Source: Cryptomeria japonica (lineage: Eukaryota; Streptophyta; Pinopsida; Cupressales; Cupressaceae). From it: a DNA stretch of 64,000 nt. The first letter of the stretch is position 1. Each line of letters opens with the position of its first letter. Made by a program: the position numbers and the translations under genes. Location of the stretch: contig NC_081414.1 in the NCBI RefSeq assembly GCF_030272615.1, forward strand, positions 659,072,292 through 659,136,291. The letters run 5' to 3'. The notes under the pieces were generated by a model, which was not told the DNA's origin, searched no databases, and saw nothing but the letters and a program-made list of their open reading frames with translations. Of the stretch, positions 26,101-36,708 are shown piece by piece.

Positions 26101-26826
26101 AATAGCAAGAGAAGGATTCAAAATTTGAACAATCATTAACAAGTAATGGTTTGGCATATTTGATTCAGCATCCTCTCCTAGAACTTGGCAAAGTGCCCAA
26201 TACATCCCTTTCGCCCTCAAGGTAAACATACTCAATGAAAAAGGCTCCTGTGTGTTGGGCCCTACAACTGCTAACCCTCCTATTTTCAGAAAAAGTTCTT
26301 TGAGAGGCCCATTCCTAAGATGACTCCTCTGTGCACTGTACACTTGAGCTAATTGTGTGAAATTTATGGGTTCCAAGAAGTTTGTAAACTCACTGAGCCC
26401 AAACGCTGTTCTCAATTCTTCTGCATTGATTTCCACGAGGGTTTTCCCATTTACATCCTGGATGCACCTTGTGATTGAATCATAGTTTAATGCCATTTGG
26501 GTTAGCAAGTCTGTATCCATGAATACTCCTGGGACTACCAACTTCCCGACATCTAGTTCCCAAATGCTATTTTGAGGAGCAGGAGAATTCCTCATCCCAA
26601 ATCCGATTCTAAACAGCCCCAACCCAGACAGTCCAACCTGTGGGTCTCTTAACCAATTACCTTTGTCATACAATCCTTCTCCTATCTTCAGACGGGGAGC
26701 CTTGGGTACTAACTCTTTGGCCTTAGATGCCTGGTTAGTTGACAGCGTCAACTGCTCTAAAAAGTCATCACGTACACTTCTTTCTAAATAATCAACCTTG
26801 CCAGAAAATTCCCTTTTAGGAGCCAT
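23185..26826 (-). CDS. Intact intronless protein of unknown function, ~1,213 aa
   Basis: An uninterrupted minus-strand frame. I prefer the second ATG (MAPKRE) to the first at 26853, because the nine extra residues are hydrophobic and the second start has G at +4. I do not recognise a family. Visible parts, counted from the upstream ATG, are a large globular region at about 50-590 with hydrophobic helices near 205-295, and a bipartite nuclear-localisation-like cluster at 615-636 (GKRKVQ...PKKQRV). A predicted coiled coil lies at about 860-925, a Pro/Ser linker at 935-960, a second helical region at 960-1170, and an acidic tail. No transposase, protease or polymerase motif is visible. GC-rich direct repeats lie just upstream. 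It could be a host gene or the cargo ORF of an unrecognised large transposon; the lack of any stop in 3.6 kb argues for recent origin or selection. Confidence 0.75.
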   Translation of the reverse strand: MAPKREFSGKVDYLERSVRDDFLEQLTLSTNQASKAKELVPKAPRLKIGEGLYDKGNWLRDPQVGLSGLGLFRIGFGMRNSPAPQNSIWELDVGKLVVPGVFMDTDLLTQMALNYDSITRCIQDVNGKTLVEINAEELRTAFGLSEFTNFLEPINFTQLAQVYSAQRSHLRNGPLKELFLKIGGLAVVGPNTQEPFSLSMFTLRAKGMYWALCQVLGEDAESNMPNHYLLMIVQILNPSLAIIFDYAAYIADAIHGGLIGIKNGKVDRPFGWYSLLMHLFLFKGGDYFASGMDLVKEKEGEKMSVQLWSTVLSWDREDASFLKFDKYFASKIRTLLCSDNPRVPKVLLEFLRPKEFAENIKIVHNWGDMYLYPVSTVFRVFGFRGTPFLLPYQVPLKVGIAEILRQIGGLQEAELTGRGKGTIFPAATVAHQFVITKGGWKCFEDFLKPYHLSTAVSRCADPEDFYNGVFRKKVECRGRPHQFHFPEDLIRNEFDLDEQELRKEKWVAYKKALDFVHQFDASYDPLSSFFPLEEKIKFLIVCFEDVMQTLKEKREAVIKNNPEKARMILGKSASTKAIPPGDYTLHKKAGYSVLVSTTGEPSSSKGKRKVQDVIDIQDSPKKQRVGKEVQSDTPLYSPSQSPLHIGDEQAATEYLSQLGSLGEIAYTYDEVEEGMPEEPTEAQMDITSTELKGQEWDPEIKKATSAFLVDDSFVTSEAFMQFIWKQHIDKYNARCEARKAEQPNKDPASVEEEIKQEMMEEFKTITPEQGRDLVAQAGVLILPEWNIADALVLDAVRKETKPMEGVTFSKDNAALVMWSLKRNEDKKGKDTSGTSHIGGLMIKRVESTGVVEAASTVLETAKFSVAVAEKEAKEKEALQIKLETVLKAYDSAKEEIRGKDSIIAKLQSQLVGQRQQGESSTLMIASSLAIPPPTSPIIELPPSPAPSSSQMIEITPQELENLKQTQAYYAGKYEEKIKATVSSFADTINTSLLHNNVGKVMEIWNELRRDKAILTPIFDRWRPREQDLEFMCVSCDEARANPIIKSTSDVAKVLMQLAADVDNVDRKVNLCKKEYTDQVFELLPGIFANPDQIKDKQIWLKEVEVKLSARVKGIIDLDDTSFFVITIQEIEKIKSHYSFLNSEVNKLRNSWKRLTKIKSDVINFSWPTEETYSEWGVKYSTHDPEQLENAPEKSEEVTTEQPVEQTAEAEKST

Positions 26827-27401
26827 TTGAAAATGCAACAAAATGAATATCACTTCTTAAACACTCCTGTAACACGAGAATAATTTCACTTATTACACCA
26901 CACAAGAATAGCTGCAAAATAAGAAAGAACCTGATGCTTGCTTGAAGGAATTCGCTCTGCAACTGATTCGCCTTCTCTATATTTGAAAAAGATAACTCTG
27001 CGTTACTCTTCTGCAAAATCCTTTTAAAAGATATCTACACTTGGTTGTTAGGAAATCAAATGCATGTACTCTGGGCCTTAACTATAACATTGATTCCGCA
27101 TGCTTCGGCCGTCCCTTCAAAATCGAATTCATACGAGAATTCATATTTTAGCTCCAACGGGTCGCAGCCTTCCTACAAGTGTCTCACTGTTAATTTCATT
27201 TTGACGGCTTTGTCTTTAGTCTGGGTCCCGTCTTTCTATTGGCTACATAATACCACGCGGCATCCGACCATTGGCTTAGAAAATCCCTTCGCATTCTGTT
27301 TTGATACTGGCCGAATGTCTCCCTTTATACTGTGGCGGGCCCATATTTTTCCCTTTTTGCCATGTCATCATCAAGACACGTGGACGGCCCTCGTTAACTC
27401 T

Positions 27402-27451
27402 CGCTATTTCGCGGCTTTAAAGGGTGAGCACTTAACCCTTGCGAAATAGCG
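27402..27451. promoter_or_regulatory. Conserved hairpin, repeat unit 1
   Basis: Perfect 11-bp arms CGCTATTTCGC (27402-27412) and GCGAAATAGCG (27441-27451) enclose a 28-base loop that holds a second short inverted pair (AAGGGT/ACCCTT). Each arm contains a TTTCGCGG-like E2F-type core. The same structure recurs at 27669-27718 (right arm altered) and at 28101-28150 (both arms intact). Confidence 0.7.
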
Positions 27452-27668
27452 TCGACCGTCAGATCATCTCTACAGTTGATCGGTATTTAACCCCTTAAAA
27501 AGGCTCTCAGAGATGGTGGGCCCACGGACACGTCATGGACACCTGGCGCCTTGTCACTTTCGGAGCTGACTTGTCAATTTCTCATTTGTCAAGCAGGAAC
27601 CATAGGGACCCACAGTTTCCTTTTAGACCGCGTGTCATCAAGACACGTGGACGGCCCTCGTTAACTCT

Positions 27669-27718
27669 CGCTATTTCGCGGCCTTAAGAAGTGGGCATCT
27701 TACCCTTGCGAAATAACG
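27669..27718. promoter_or_regulatory. Hairpin, repeat unit 2 (one arm altered)
   Basis: The left arm CGCTATTTCGC is intact at 27669-27679. The right arm reads GCGAAATAACG at 27708-27718, with one changed base. The arm spacing is identical to the other two copies although the loop sequence has changed, which hints that the geometry is retained. Confidence 0.55.
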
Positions 27719-28100
27719 CGAGCCGTTAGATCGTATTTCAACCTGATCGGTATTTAACCCCTTAAGAAGGCTCTCAGAAGAGGTGGGCCCGCGGACACGT
27801 AATGGACACCTAGCACCTCGTCACTTTCGGATCTGACTTGTCATTCTGTCATTTGCTGGAAGGAGCCACGGGGTCTCAATAAATTGTAAGAGCTGTCCCT
27901 GCCAGGTCATCTCCACCTGTGAGCTGACTCATCTTTGGGGCCCACTTTTGAACCTTTAATCCTAACCCACTGACTGTGGCGACTTGTGCCACGTGCTACC
28001 TTTTAATACGCCAGAAGAAAACCACGGGGGCCCCACTTTCTTTGACCGCTATATCCTTTACGTCCTCCGTCATGACACATGGACGACTGACATTCATTCT

Positions 28101-28150
28101 CGCTATTTCGCGGCTTTAAAGGGTGAGCACTTAACCCTTGCGAAATAGCG
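28101..28150. promoter_or_regulatory. Hairpin, repeat unit 3
   Basis: Arms CGCTATTTCGC (28101-28111) and GCGAAATAGCG (28140-28150) are perfect, with the same 28-base spacing and the same loop sequence as unit 1. Confidence 0.65.
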
Positions 28151-28215
28151 CGGACCGTCGGATCCCTTCTCAAGTTGATCGGCGTTTACTGGGCCCGACA
28201 CTTTAGAATGAAGTA

Positions 28216-29482
28216 ATACAAGGCGAAATTTTTTCAAATAATCAACGTAACCGCCTAGGTAAATAACAAGGGGGGACACTTCCTACGACCCCGCAACCCA
28301 TGATCTAAGTGAAATAAAGTAACGGCAAAATAGAAACCAGGGGGTTTAACACAAAAAGATAAGGTCTAAAACTTTTAAAAAACCCTTAAACCCTCTAGGT
28401 TAAGAACAAAGAAGCTGAAGCACCAGGGACTACACCTTATTCAAAAAAAATTTAAAATACCACAGCCAATTATGGGAAAGAAGAACCCAGTTTTAAAACA
28501 GTGATAACAGGTCATCATCATCTTCATCCAGTTTTGGGCTCATGTTGCCATCCAAAACGACCTCAACCACCCACACCATCTTGACCATACCAACTGTAAC
28601 ATTAGATCCTATGCGCTTTTCTCCACTACAATGTGCTAAACATCAAGAAATATTGAAAAGGCTATTTGAAATGTTATTGCAAGAATTAAACAAATCCAAT
28701 GACTTGAAATTGATACCTATCAACACTTACACAAATCTACACAAGCCAATATTATTACCATTTCACTTTAATTTATTTAAATTTATTTGCCAATAATTTA
28801 TATAACATTTTTTTATTTCTATTGAAAATATAATCACCATAAACTTTTACATTATTTTAGTCCTTGAAACATTAATTAAGATGGGATTAAGCACAAACTA
28901 TAACATTTTGTCTTAAATAGGAAAGTAACTAGCATGATATCCACTTACAAAACTATCATTGCTCATCATAATTAGTTACCAAATCACCATTATAAGTTAT
29001 ATTATTCTTCTATATCATAATCTTTCAAGTGATTATGCTTAAATGTTAAATCCAAAGGTCGACTTTTACTAGCCCTTTTTAGCTCTACGTTAATGAATTT
29101 TAATGCTTGTAAAAGATATCAAATATCAGAGGATGGTTATCTTATTTGCAATTGACCAAACTCCATCTTATTGACATTCACCATTCTTGTTTCCTCTTCT
29201 TTAAGTGGGTCATCAAATTTGTGGTCAAAAGGATACATCTTTAGTATGGACCAATGACAAAAATTTGATTAAATAAAATAAAATATTTGTAAAGAAGTTT
29301 TCCAATTTACCATGGAAAGCATAATTCATGAAAAAAATTAGGATTTATGAAATTATAATCCTCCCAAAGAGTTAAAACAATATAGCATAGTAACCCCTAG
29401 CAAGGCATAGAATGAAACTGATCTTTCCAAGACATCTAAATGCACTTTTTCTTGAAAAAAATTTAATGAGAAATTTCATCAA
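28216..29482. other. Spacer between the 1.2-kaa gene region and the hydrolase gene
   Basis: Mostly AT-rich. On the minus strand a short frame ending at 28493 finishes with an acidic tail (SPKLDEDDDDLLSLF) and is open for about 46 codons from a TGA near 28635. It may be a terminal exon or scrap, but no family is recognised. The last ~100 bases before 29483 should be the 3' untranslated region of the hydrolase gene; no clear polyadenylation signal was chosen. Confidence 0.35.
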
Positions 29483-29801
29483 TCATTCACAAGATGCCCA
29501 CAAATCTTCCAATTCTTTTGCAAGAATTCTCTCACGACCCATGATGACAGCTACATGATCAGCATTATCCAACACTTTCAGCTTAGTTTTGCTAATTCTT
29601 GACTTTATTGCTAAGCTGCAGTCTACAGAAACCACTTTATCCTCTTTTCCATGCAAGATCATCACCTCACAATCTGTTTGTCCAACAACTTCTAAATACT
29701 TGTCCATTTCTTGGGCTGTCCCACATATCACGCTGTGGAAGTTATGCCAGGCTGAAAAGTGTGTATGGCGAGTGGTGTCTTCTATTCGGTAATCTACTAT
29801 C
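29483..29801 (-). CDS. BDG: BODYGUARD-like alpha/beta hydrolase, last coding exon
   Basis: This minus-strand exon encodes the C-terminal third of a plant alpha/beta hydrolase of the BODYGUARD family, which acts in the epidermal cell wall in cuticle formation (family knowledge). It contains the region with the catalytic Asp (HGKEDKVVS, about 29650) and the catalytic His (DNADHVAVIMGRE, about 29550), and ends LWASCE-stop. The acceptor is tgctccag|G, and its first base completes the AG|G arginine codon left open by the exon ending at 50353. The frame is clean, so the gene looks functional. The end of the protein is at the family's usual place, close after the His. Confidence 0.85.
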
Positions 29802-30922
29802 CTGGAGCAAAAATTTGCAAACAAGAGTACAAAAATTGAATATATATTACTCTTAAAGATGGATTCAGATTACAGGTTCAAGTTGTCAGAGATTATTGCT
29901 GCAAATCATTAGTCTGTACCTAGAAACCAAAAGAACTTTGGAGTAAAAACAGATCTAAAATCATTTAATTGTTTGATTTGCCATTACAGAGAAAATTCAG
30001 GAAAAGTAAATGCACACACAATGGTTGGTGATATTTTTTGCATGTATCAAATAAAGAATCGAGTATCAGAGTTGAAGAATTAAAATTTAGAGTGTTGGTG
30101 AATTTGAGTTGCTATAATTAATGTAAGTTTCCAAGACAAGGACAATAAGGTATAGGGGAGTACATTTCCAGGATGGGTTTTTCTTAAGGGGCAGCTATTA
30201 AAAAAGGGAAATTTTAACATATTAGGAAATTTTAAATATTTATATGATAACATTGATAAATCATTCATCATGGGTAACATATAACTGCTGTGGGTATAGA
30301 AAATTGAATATGGTGTTCATATATATAAGCATGAGTTAATAAAGACATGCTGTATATTTAAACAAGGGATTTATTATTTAAGTTTTCTTGAATCCTTCAG
30401 AACTGCATGTTCTGCTATCAAACTAATTAACAAAGAGGAATGATTGGGTGAAAAAAGCTAGCTATTTTCCATTTTGAGCTCAGCTGGGATACTAATAGAT
30501 GGGACTGTTCTGCGTTGTTTGTGCAGTGCATGAGAGATAAATTTTTGCATTATGAAATTGGTATTTTCTTCTGACTACGACATAACTTATATTTAGCAAT
30601 ATAATGACTATAGCAAGCCAACTTTGTCTGTAGCATCCCTTGCATACTAAACAAGTTGTCCAATGTATGAAACAAGATAATCCTTGACTATGATCTCAAA
30701 TGTGAGGATGCAAAGATTTGCAATAGGGTATATGTATTTTGTAGATGTTGTGGTAATGATTAATCATTGGTCTATTACTTGGTCAAACTTACAGTTACAA
30801 TTATTGTGGACTCACACTAAGTAATGTGAAGCTTGTTACAACCAAGTTTCAACATTGATGGCATAGATACAGCATAAAGATGAATGTGAGTTGTCTTTGC
30901 TTCGTGTCAAAAAGATCTAGAC

Positions 30923-31580
30923 CATAGTTTTCAAACTCGAACTTGGCAAACCAAAAAAAAATGAATCAACAAAAACTTTTTTTAAAAGAAAAAAATTAAC
31001 TTTTTAAAATTATATAAATTTCATACAAAATACAACTACAAAGCATATCAAATGAGTTTGAAAGGGGTCCAAGGGAAATGCCCCGCAAGCATCTAGGGGC
31101 AGTGCCTCCAACAAGGTTGAGGGGGAACACCCTTTGCACGAGCATGGGTGCAACATTCCCAATGGTGTCAAGGTAGTGCCCTTTGTAGGGTCCAAGGGCA
31201 ATGCCCCTGGTGTGTTCCCTGATGTGATATAGGGTGGGGTTGACGGGCAGAGCCCTTGCCACCAAAAGCCCAAATGAAGACCTTCAAAACCACACAAACC
31301 TTCATGGCACAGCATTTTCCTAATTTTTATAAGCCACAAAACAATACTTATAAAGCAAAAAAAACAATGTTTTTGGAGCATCTATCAACATTTTTTATGC
31401 TCATGAGTTTTACGGTCAAAGTCACTAAGTACCTTACAAGTACTAGCCACAAAACTTGTCCAAACTTGCCAAAAACCTGGTAACAAAAATTTTTGAGTTT
31501 ACTTCGTGAAAACTCAAGGCAAGAAAATAATGGTCAGTACTCGAAGAGTCACCAAGTACTGGCCAAGTTTGCATATTATG
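30923..31580. mobile_element. Non-autonomous hAT-like element (658 bp)
   Basis: The ends are imperfect inverted repeats, CATAGTTTTCAAACTCG on the left and, on the complement of the right end, CATAATATGCAAACTTGG. They are flanked by 8-bp duplications ATCTAGAC and GTCTAGAC (one mismatch), the hAT signature length. The interior has a GC-rich block near 31060-31260 and no transposase. The left end resembles that of the larger hAT element starting at 52255, so both may use the same transposase. Confidence 0.7.
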
Positions 31581-31588
31581 GTCTAGAC

Positions 31589-33340
31589 TAATGACTGGAA
31601 AACTTTAGGTAAATCTGAGGTTTGCAAACTATATTAGACAATAAGGTTTTGATCTTTTCTAATGGTAGTTCATTGTTAGTAGTAAGTACTATTAAAGCCC
31701 AAGCCATGATATCTTTTAGTGTGGAGGCATGACCTTTGCACTTAAACCTAATTGATAGAGCATTAATAAACATAAATGCTTCTTGTTTTTTGCAAATCTT
31801 AGATGGACATGTGATAACCAAACATGCATTGAAAGATTGTAAGTCTTTTTCAGAAGTTACTAAAATGTGCTTGGGATATCAAAGGACAGCTAATCATCCT
31901 CTCTTGTAACACATACATGATAGCCTGATCTTAGATTTTGTTCCCATCTACACTTATTCCCAAGGTCTAGACACGATCCTTAATCATCCCTTTCTTGTTT
32001 GAGATCAAGTTTGCAATCACAAAGGTGATTTAGATCAATTGTGCACTTACAAATATGATCCCTCTGCTTATAAAATCATATTCAAAATTGGGTCCAATTG
32101 TCAATTGACCATTATGAGCTGCTTGAAATGCAAAATAGTTAAATAAGCTAGGGTGTTGTATTTAACAACAAACCCTAATTCATTTAGAACAGCTAGTGAA
32201 CACATGAATTGAGTGCCTTCTAGTACACATCGCAAGACTAAAAAGAATCATCTAGTGATATCAACACTTCAACAAAATCATAGGGCATACCACACAACTG
32301 CTTCTTGTTCTCCATCTTGTTCAAAAGTTGACTCAACATCCTTATAGGAGTTTGACATGGAGTAATTATCCTTGTCATGTGCAAACTCCCAGGTATGCAA
32401 ACTCAGTTTTCTGTAGATACTAGACTGAAAACTTTGTGGTGTGCTGAGTGTGAACTTCTAAAATTTAGCAAAGGTCAGATTTCCAGGTCTAGTTCAGATT
32501 CACACTCGCATGATCGATTCTATAATTGCAAAAACAACCCTAACAAAAGAGCACATTTTTTGCAAATTCGGATCTGGTAGAGTTATTTTTCACATTGAAC
32601 TAAGAGCTAAGTACTTGTATTTATTATTTAAAATTATGAACATTTAACTTCAGTATATTTACCATTCCTAGCTCTAATTCCTAGGAAATCTAATGTTAAT
32701 GATTAATTAATTTATCCTAGGAGATTTATGTAGAGAAACATATTATTTCTTTATAGTGCTAAAGATAACAAGGATTTTTTTAAACAATAGGACAGCTCAT
32801 AAGAAATAAAAATATGAGCTTCCAAATAGACAAACTACAGTATGATGAACTTTGAATCCACATTAGGTAAACCAAAACCATAAAGAGCATCAAGGAACAA
32901 CTTGAACTTGACCTAATATTTTAGGTCACATACAGATCAGCAAACTAAGAACGAAAACTATGATAAAGCCAACTTTACAAACTGTATGATAATCTGCCAT
33001 ACTACTAGAAGCACTACTCAGAAAACGTATAGTAACTCAGTGGCTCAGTGGCACAACATGATATCTGATATTTAATTGCACCAAGACATGAAAAACACAA
33101 GTTAGGATCTGTGATAGGTCCCTTTTTCTTAGAAACAGGTCCCTCTCCTCTTGTTACATCATATGGAATTTGATGGTATATTGGAATGTTCCAATCTAAA
33201 GCCTAGTCTTATGTTCCAGTTCAAATTAGATACTATCAAATCAATTATGCCTATATCCTTAACATTATAAGTCTTGATCCAATTAATGGGTTAGTTGTTC
33301 CTAAGAATTATAAAAGAAAAGAAACATGGAAGCCCTATTG
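31589..33340. other. BDG: Intron sequence without recognised features
   Basis: About 1.75 kb of AT-rich intron. Short frames such as 32377-32580 lack domains. No repeat edge was identified. Confidence 0.3.
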
Positions 33341-33344
33341 GAGG

Positions 33345-33650
33345 GGGGAAAGCTTAACTTTGATGGGGCCTCTTGAGGCAATCCCTATCTAGTAGGGGCA
33401 AGGTATGTGTTTTAGGACTCTAAGGGTGCCTTTGTGTTTGGTGGAGCTCATCATTTGGGGCGCAAAACTAATAAAAAAGCTGAAAGGGAGGCTCTATTAG
33501 TGGGGATGATTGTAGAGTATTCTGAAGGTTGTTGAAACTGTTCGCAGCTATAGACAGAAGAATAGGGTGGCCAATTTTTTGGCAAGCAAGGGAGATGAAC
33601 TTAGTAACTCGTTCATTGAAAGTCATGATATTATGAATAAAATGGACTAG
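33345..33650 (+). pseudogene. LINE-type RNase H fragment
   Basis: The plus-strand frame reads GKLNFDGAS, stop, GNPYLVGARYVF, then HHLGRKTNKKAEREALLVGM. These are the first blocks of the RNase H found at the end of plant LINE ORF2, including the first catalytic Asp of NFDGAS and the acidic AEREAL helix. A NFLASKGDELSNS block follows near 33570. Stops and a frame change break it. The gypsy element to the right inserted just after it. Confidence 0.6.
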
Positions 33651-33716
33651 CAAAGCTTATTGCCAAATATTGGCCACCTTAAACGAATGTCATCCTGTAA
33701 TTTTTCCAATAGGATT

Positions 33717-35457
33717 TGTAATGTCCCCTTCTCAGACCTGATCTTTGACTTGGTCATTATTGGCTTCAGGGCATGATTGAAGAGTTAAGTTGATATATTT
33801 AATTAAAAGGTCACGTTTTAATATTATATTCGAATGTTGACCCCTTGGCCTAGTCTATTGACTTTATGTTGTTTTGAAAAGTGGGCTTTTTGAGGGTGGC
33901 ACCTTCATTAAAGATTATTTTATTAATTTCCAAAGTCAAAGCAAGCTTAATGTGGGCGCATTTATCAAGGTATTGAATTTAATTAAAATATCAATATTAA
34001 GCTTGAAAGGAAAAGGACGCCATCTTGGAGAAAGGATTAGGGTTTGGATATTGAAGTGGATTTTAGGGTTTCGTGAAGTCAACAGGAAGTTATAAAAGGA
34101 AGACTTTGAACATCATTTCACATCTTTGGTCTACAATACTGTTATGTTGCCGGTTTGGCTCTGGGTTTGCTTCGAGGAATGAAGGCCTCCTAGCTTGGGC
34201 ATCGCTTCTTGTTTGTAAGACAACAACTAGTGGTGATTTTAGTTTAGTTTGTGAGTTCCTTGAAATTTGTGCATTGTAATCAGCATTGTAGTTCTTAGTT
34301 TCTGATTTTTGCATATTAGAAGTTCCTGGTTTTTGCATGTTAGCTTCAGCAGATTGGATGTTTAATTCATAAATCAAAAAAGACAAAGAAATTCGTTGTG
34401 GGTATTGCATATTCCCTTCCATATAGGGAAGGCGCCCATGTGTGCCAATTTGTAGATTTATTTGTGAAGCATCAGATTTTTAAAAGAGAAATCGCCCTTT
34501 CCAGCTGGGTCGTACCTTTGTTGTCTTGGGAATTGTGCATTGAGTGTTAGATGCTTTTAAAGTCTGTTTTCTGTTCTTAGTTTGAGCGCCTCCTTTCTAT
34601 TAGAGTTTTGCAATTGATATCAAGCATTTTGAATGAGTAAAGAGTGAGTTCCGAGCATTTCAAAGGAATCCTATGTTGCTGGTTATTTGTTGAAAGGTGC
34701 AGGTCTGTTAAATCAGTTTGGAGAAATCTGCAATATCTTTATTCGATGGTGGTGAGAGTTCTTTGAAAGCGATGGGAATGCTTCATTGAAGATTTATTCA
34801 AGTCTGGAGAAAAGGTTGGATCTGTTTATTGCCATTTCCGTTAATCTTACTTCTCAGCAAAGGAATTCATTAATATTGTACCTCTCTATTTATATGCTGA
34901 TACGTATTGTTTGCAAGATCTCATCTTTCATAGTGTAAGTTGGCAATAGTACTGACAGCAGAGTATAATCTTGCTTTATCAAATTGTAATGCTCTTCTTA
35001 CTTTCAGCATTTGATATTGTATTTAATTGACCTCCGCCCTATGGTAGCTACTTTCCCATTCTGGGTTAGCAAGCACATTCTGGGTGTTGAGTATTTCCAG
35101 CTTCCGCATTTCTTTTCAAGCATTGTTTTGTAATCACTCCGCCATATGGTCGCCCCTCACTCCATTCTAGATTGGGTAGCACATACTTGGTGTAGAGTTC
35201 CCTTTCAGCATTTAGGGTAGAAGATCCTCTGACCATATGCTCGCCATCATCGACGCCATTCTTGGTTAGAGTTACTGCATAAGCAATTTGTTTTAGATCC
35301 TCTGACCAATGCTCACACCTTGCCCACAACGGGATCCTGGTGTACATTCTGGTTAGAGTTGCTTCAACACGTTTTGGTTTATCTTCTAACCTTAACGGGT
35401 GCATTGAATGTAATTTGTAATTTGTACAAACGAAAAAATTTGGCTCGGAATATTTCA
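33717..35457 (+). repeat. 5' LTR of the chromovirus
   Basis: 1,741 bp starting TGTAATGTCCCC and ending ATATTTCA. The short open frames inside (for example at 33874 and 34073, and on the minus strand at 34090) recur in the other LTR and are not genes. The 3' part has several short blocks of the type 'ccatatggtcgcc' and the phrase 'ccttaacgggtgc', a pattern shared with the solo LTR at 43267-45417. Confidence 0.95.
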
Positions 35458-35458
35458 G

Positions 35459-35471
35459 TGGTATCAGAGCC
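35459..35471 (+). other. Primer binding site, initiator Met tRNA type
   Basis: TGGTATCAGAGCC lies one base after the 5' LTR, the usual plant gypsy/copia primer site. Confidence 0.95.
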
Positions 35472-35502
35472 AAGATCTTGCCATCTTGTGAACAATCTGT
35501 CT

Positions 35503-36708
35503 ATGAGTGACAGAGAAAAGAGGTACATTGCAAGGGAAGACAAGAAGGTTGGAAAACAGTTCCAGCCTTATCAGGCTCCAGAAGGTCAGACAGCTTCAGA
35601 GATCTTGAGGGCTCATTGGGAATCTTCTCAGGAATCAGATATGGCAGAGGGTGAGAGATCAGTTGGGGGTAATGAGAGAGTTACCAACAACAGAGATGAC
35701 AGTGGGAAAGGAAGAGAAAGATCTATGAGTCCCGGAAAGAGATTTGAAAGAAAGATGGATGCCTTGATGGACATGGTATCTCTCATGATGGGGAAAGTGG
35801 GTCAGAATACCACTCCACAGAACAACTCAGGGCATAGAGGAGAGCATAGTGCCTCCAACCAGCATGATGGACATGCAGCCCGGACTGTGTCAAACAACAC
35901 TTATATTTCTTCCAGGCCATTCAAACCCACCTTTTTGGCACCTGAAAACACTCAGCCAGAGCCTGAAGAGAATGCTTCATTCGTGGAGCAGTTGAGACTT
36001 GGTCGTGCAGAGTATGATTCTCTACCTGACGACATCAAGATGGATATGTCCTATAACGATTTCATGGATCATAAAAGGAAAAACAAAGGACAAGGGAGAC
36101 ACTATGATCAAAGAAGACCATCAAATCAAGGAGACTTGTACCAAGCTGTCAACAAGGTGACACTTCCACACTTTGACGGGAGTGATACCAGTTCAGCCCG
36201 AGCTTGGATTCAGAAGCTGGATAACTATCTAGCTCTCAAACCTATGGCAGAAGAGGAAGCGATCAAGTTCGCTACGCTACACCTTGATGGGGTGGCGCAT
36301 GAATGGTGGTACCATGGCCTAGTTACTCTGGGTCATCGGTCTATCACAACTTATGATGAGTTCACTACTAGGCTCATCGAGAGGTTTGAAAAGAAGGATC
36401 GTGAAATTCATTTCAGAGAACTGGCACAATTGAAACAGTATGGCACTGTTGATGCCTACATTGCGGAGTTTCAGAGACTCTCAGTCATGGTGACTGGAAT
36501 CACGGAGAGGAGATTGGTGATCCTTTTCAGTGAAGGGTTGACAGAACCACTCAAAGGTTGGATTAAAGCCTTTGATCCACCAACCCTGCAGGAGGCCATG
36601 AAGAAGGCAAGAAACATGGAGTGGGCTGCTCCTAAGGCAAAATTTCAGTCAAATTCCCCTTCCAGAAAAGGGATAAAGGGAAAAGACCTCAGCATAGACC
36701 TCCTTTGA
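35503..36708 (+). CDS. Chromovirus gag
   Basis: The frame starts MSDREKRY at the first ATG after the primer site and runs 401 codons. A Ser/Gly/Arg-rich N-terminus precedes the Retrotrans_gag core from about residue 224 (FDGSDTSSARAWIQKLDNYL), with the DGVAHEWWYHGL block near 262 and REIHFRELAQLKQYGTVDAY near 300. It makes the capsid of the cytoplasmic particle. The frame ends early: near 36650-36660 an indel shifts it away from the zinc-knuckle frame that continues at 36705. A long upstream extension of the open frame lies inside the LTR and is ignored. Confidence 0.85.
   Translation: MSDREKRYIAREDKKVGKQFQPYQAPEGQTASEILRAHWESSQESDMAEGERSVGGNERVTNNRDDSGKGRERSMSPGKRFERKMDALMDMVSLMMGKVGQNTTPQNNSGHRGEHSASNQHDGHAARTVSNNTYISSRPFKPTFLAPENTQPEPEENASFVEQLRLGRAEYDSLPDDIKMDMSYNDFMDHKRKNKGQGRHYDQRRPSNQGDLYQAVNKVTLPHFDGSDTSSARAWIQKLDNYLALKPMAEEEAIKFATLHLDGVAHEWWYHGLVTLGHRSITTYDEFTTRLIERFEKKDREIHFRELAQLKQYGTVDAYIAEFQRLSVMVTGITERRLVILFSEGLTEPLKGWIKAFDPPTLQEAMKKARNMEWAAPKAKFQSNSPSRKGIKGKDLSIDLL

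Larger units (their letters stand above)
27371..28215. repeat. GC-rich direct repeats upstream of the 1.2-kaa gene
   Basis: A unit of about 267 bp starting TCAAGACACGTGGACGG lies at 27371 and again at 27638. A third, partial unit (TCATGACACATGGACG) starts at 28070 after about 165 extra bases. Each unit has a G-box-like CACGTG (CACATG in the third), the hairpin 'cgctatttcgc...gcgaaatagcg', and 'ttgatcgg'; the first two also carry GTGGGCCC, a TCP/site-II-like motif. The block is far richer in GC than its surroundings. Its place 0.5-1.4 kb upstream of the long minus-strand gene suggests a promoter/enhancer array, but this is inferred from position and motifs only. Confidence 0.65.

Noticed and set aside
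33874-34422. Small frames on both strands, repeated at 40495-41043
   Set aside because: They are the two LTRs of the chromovirus; the open frames are chance.
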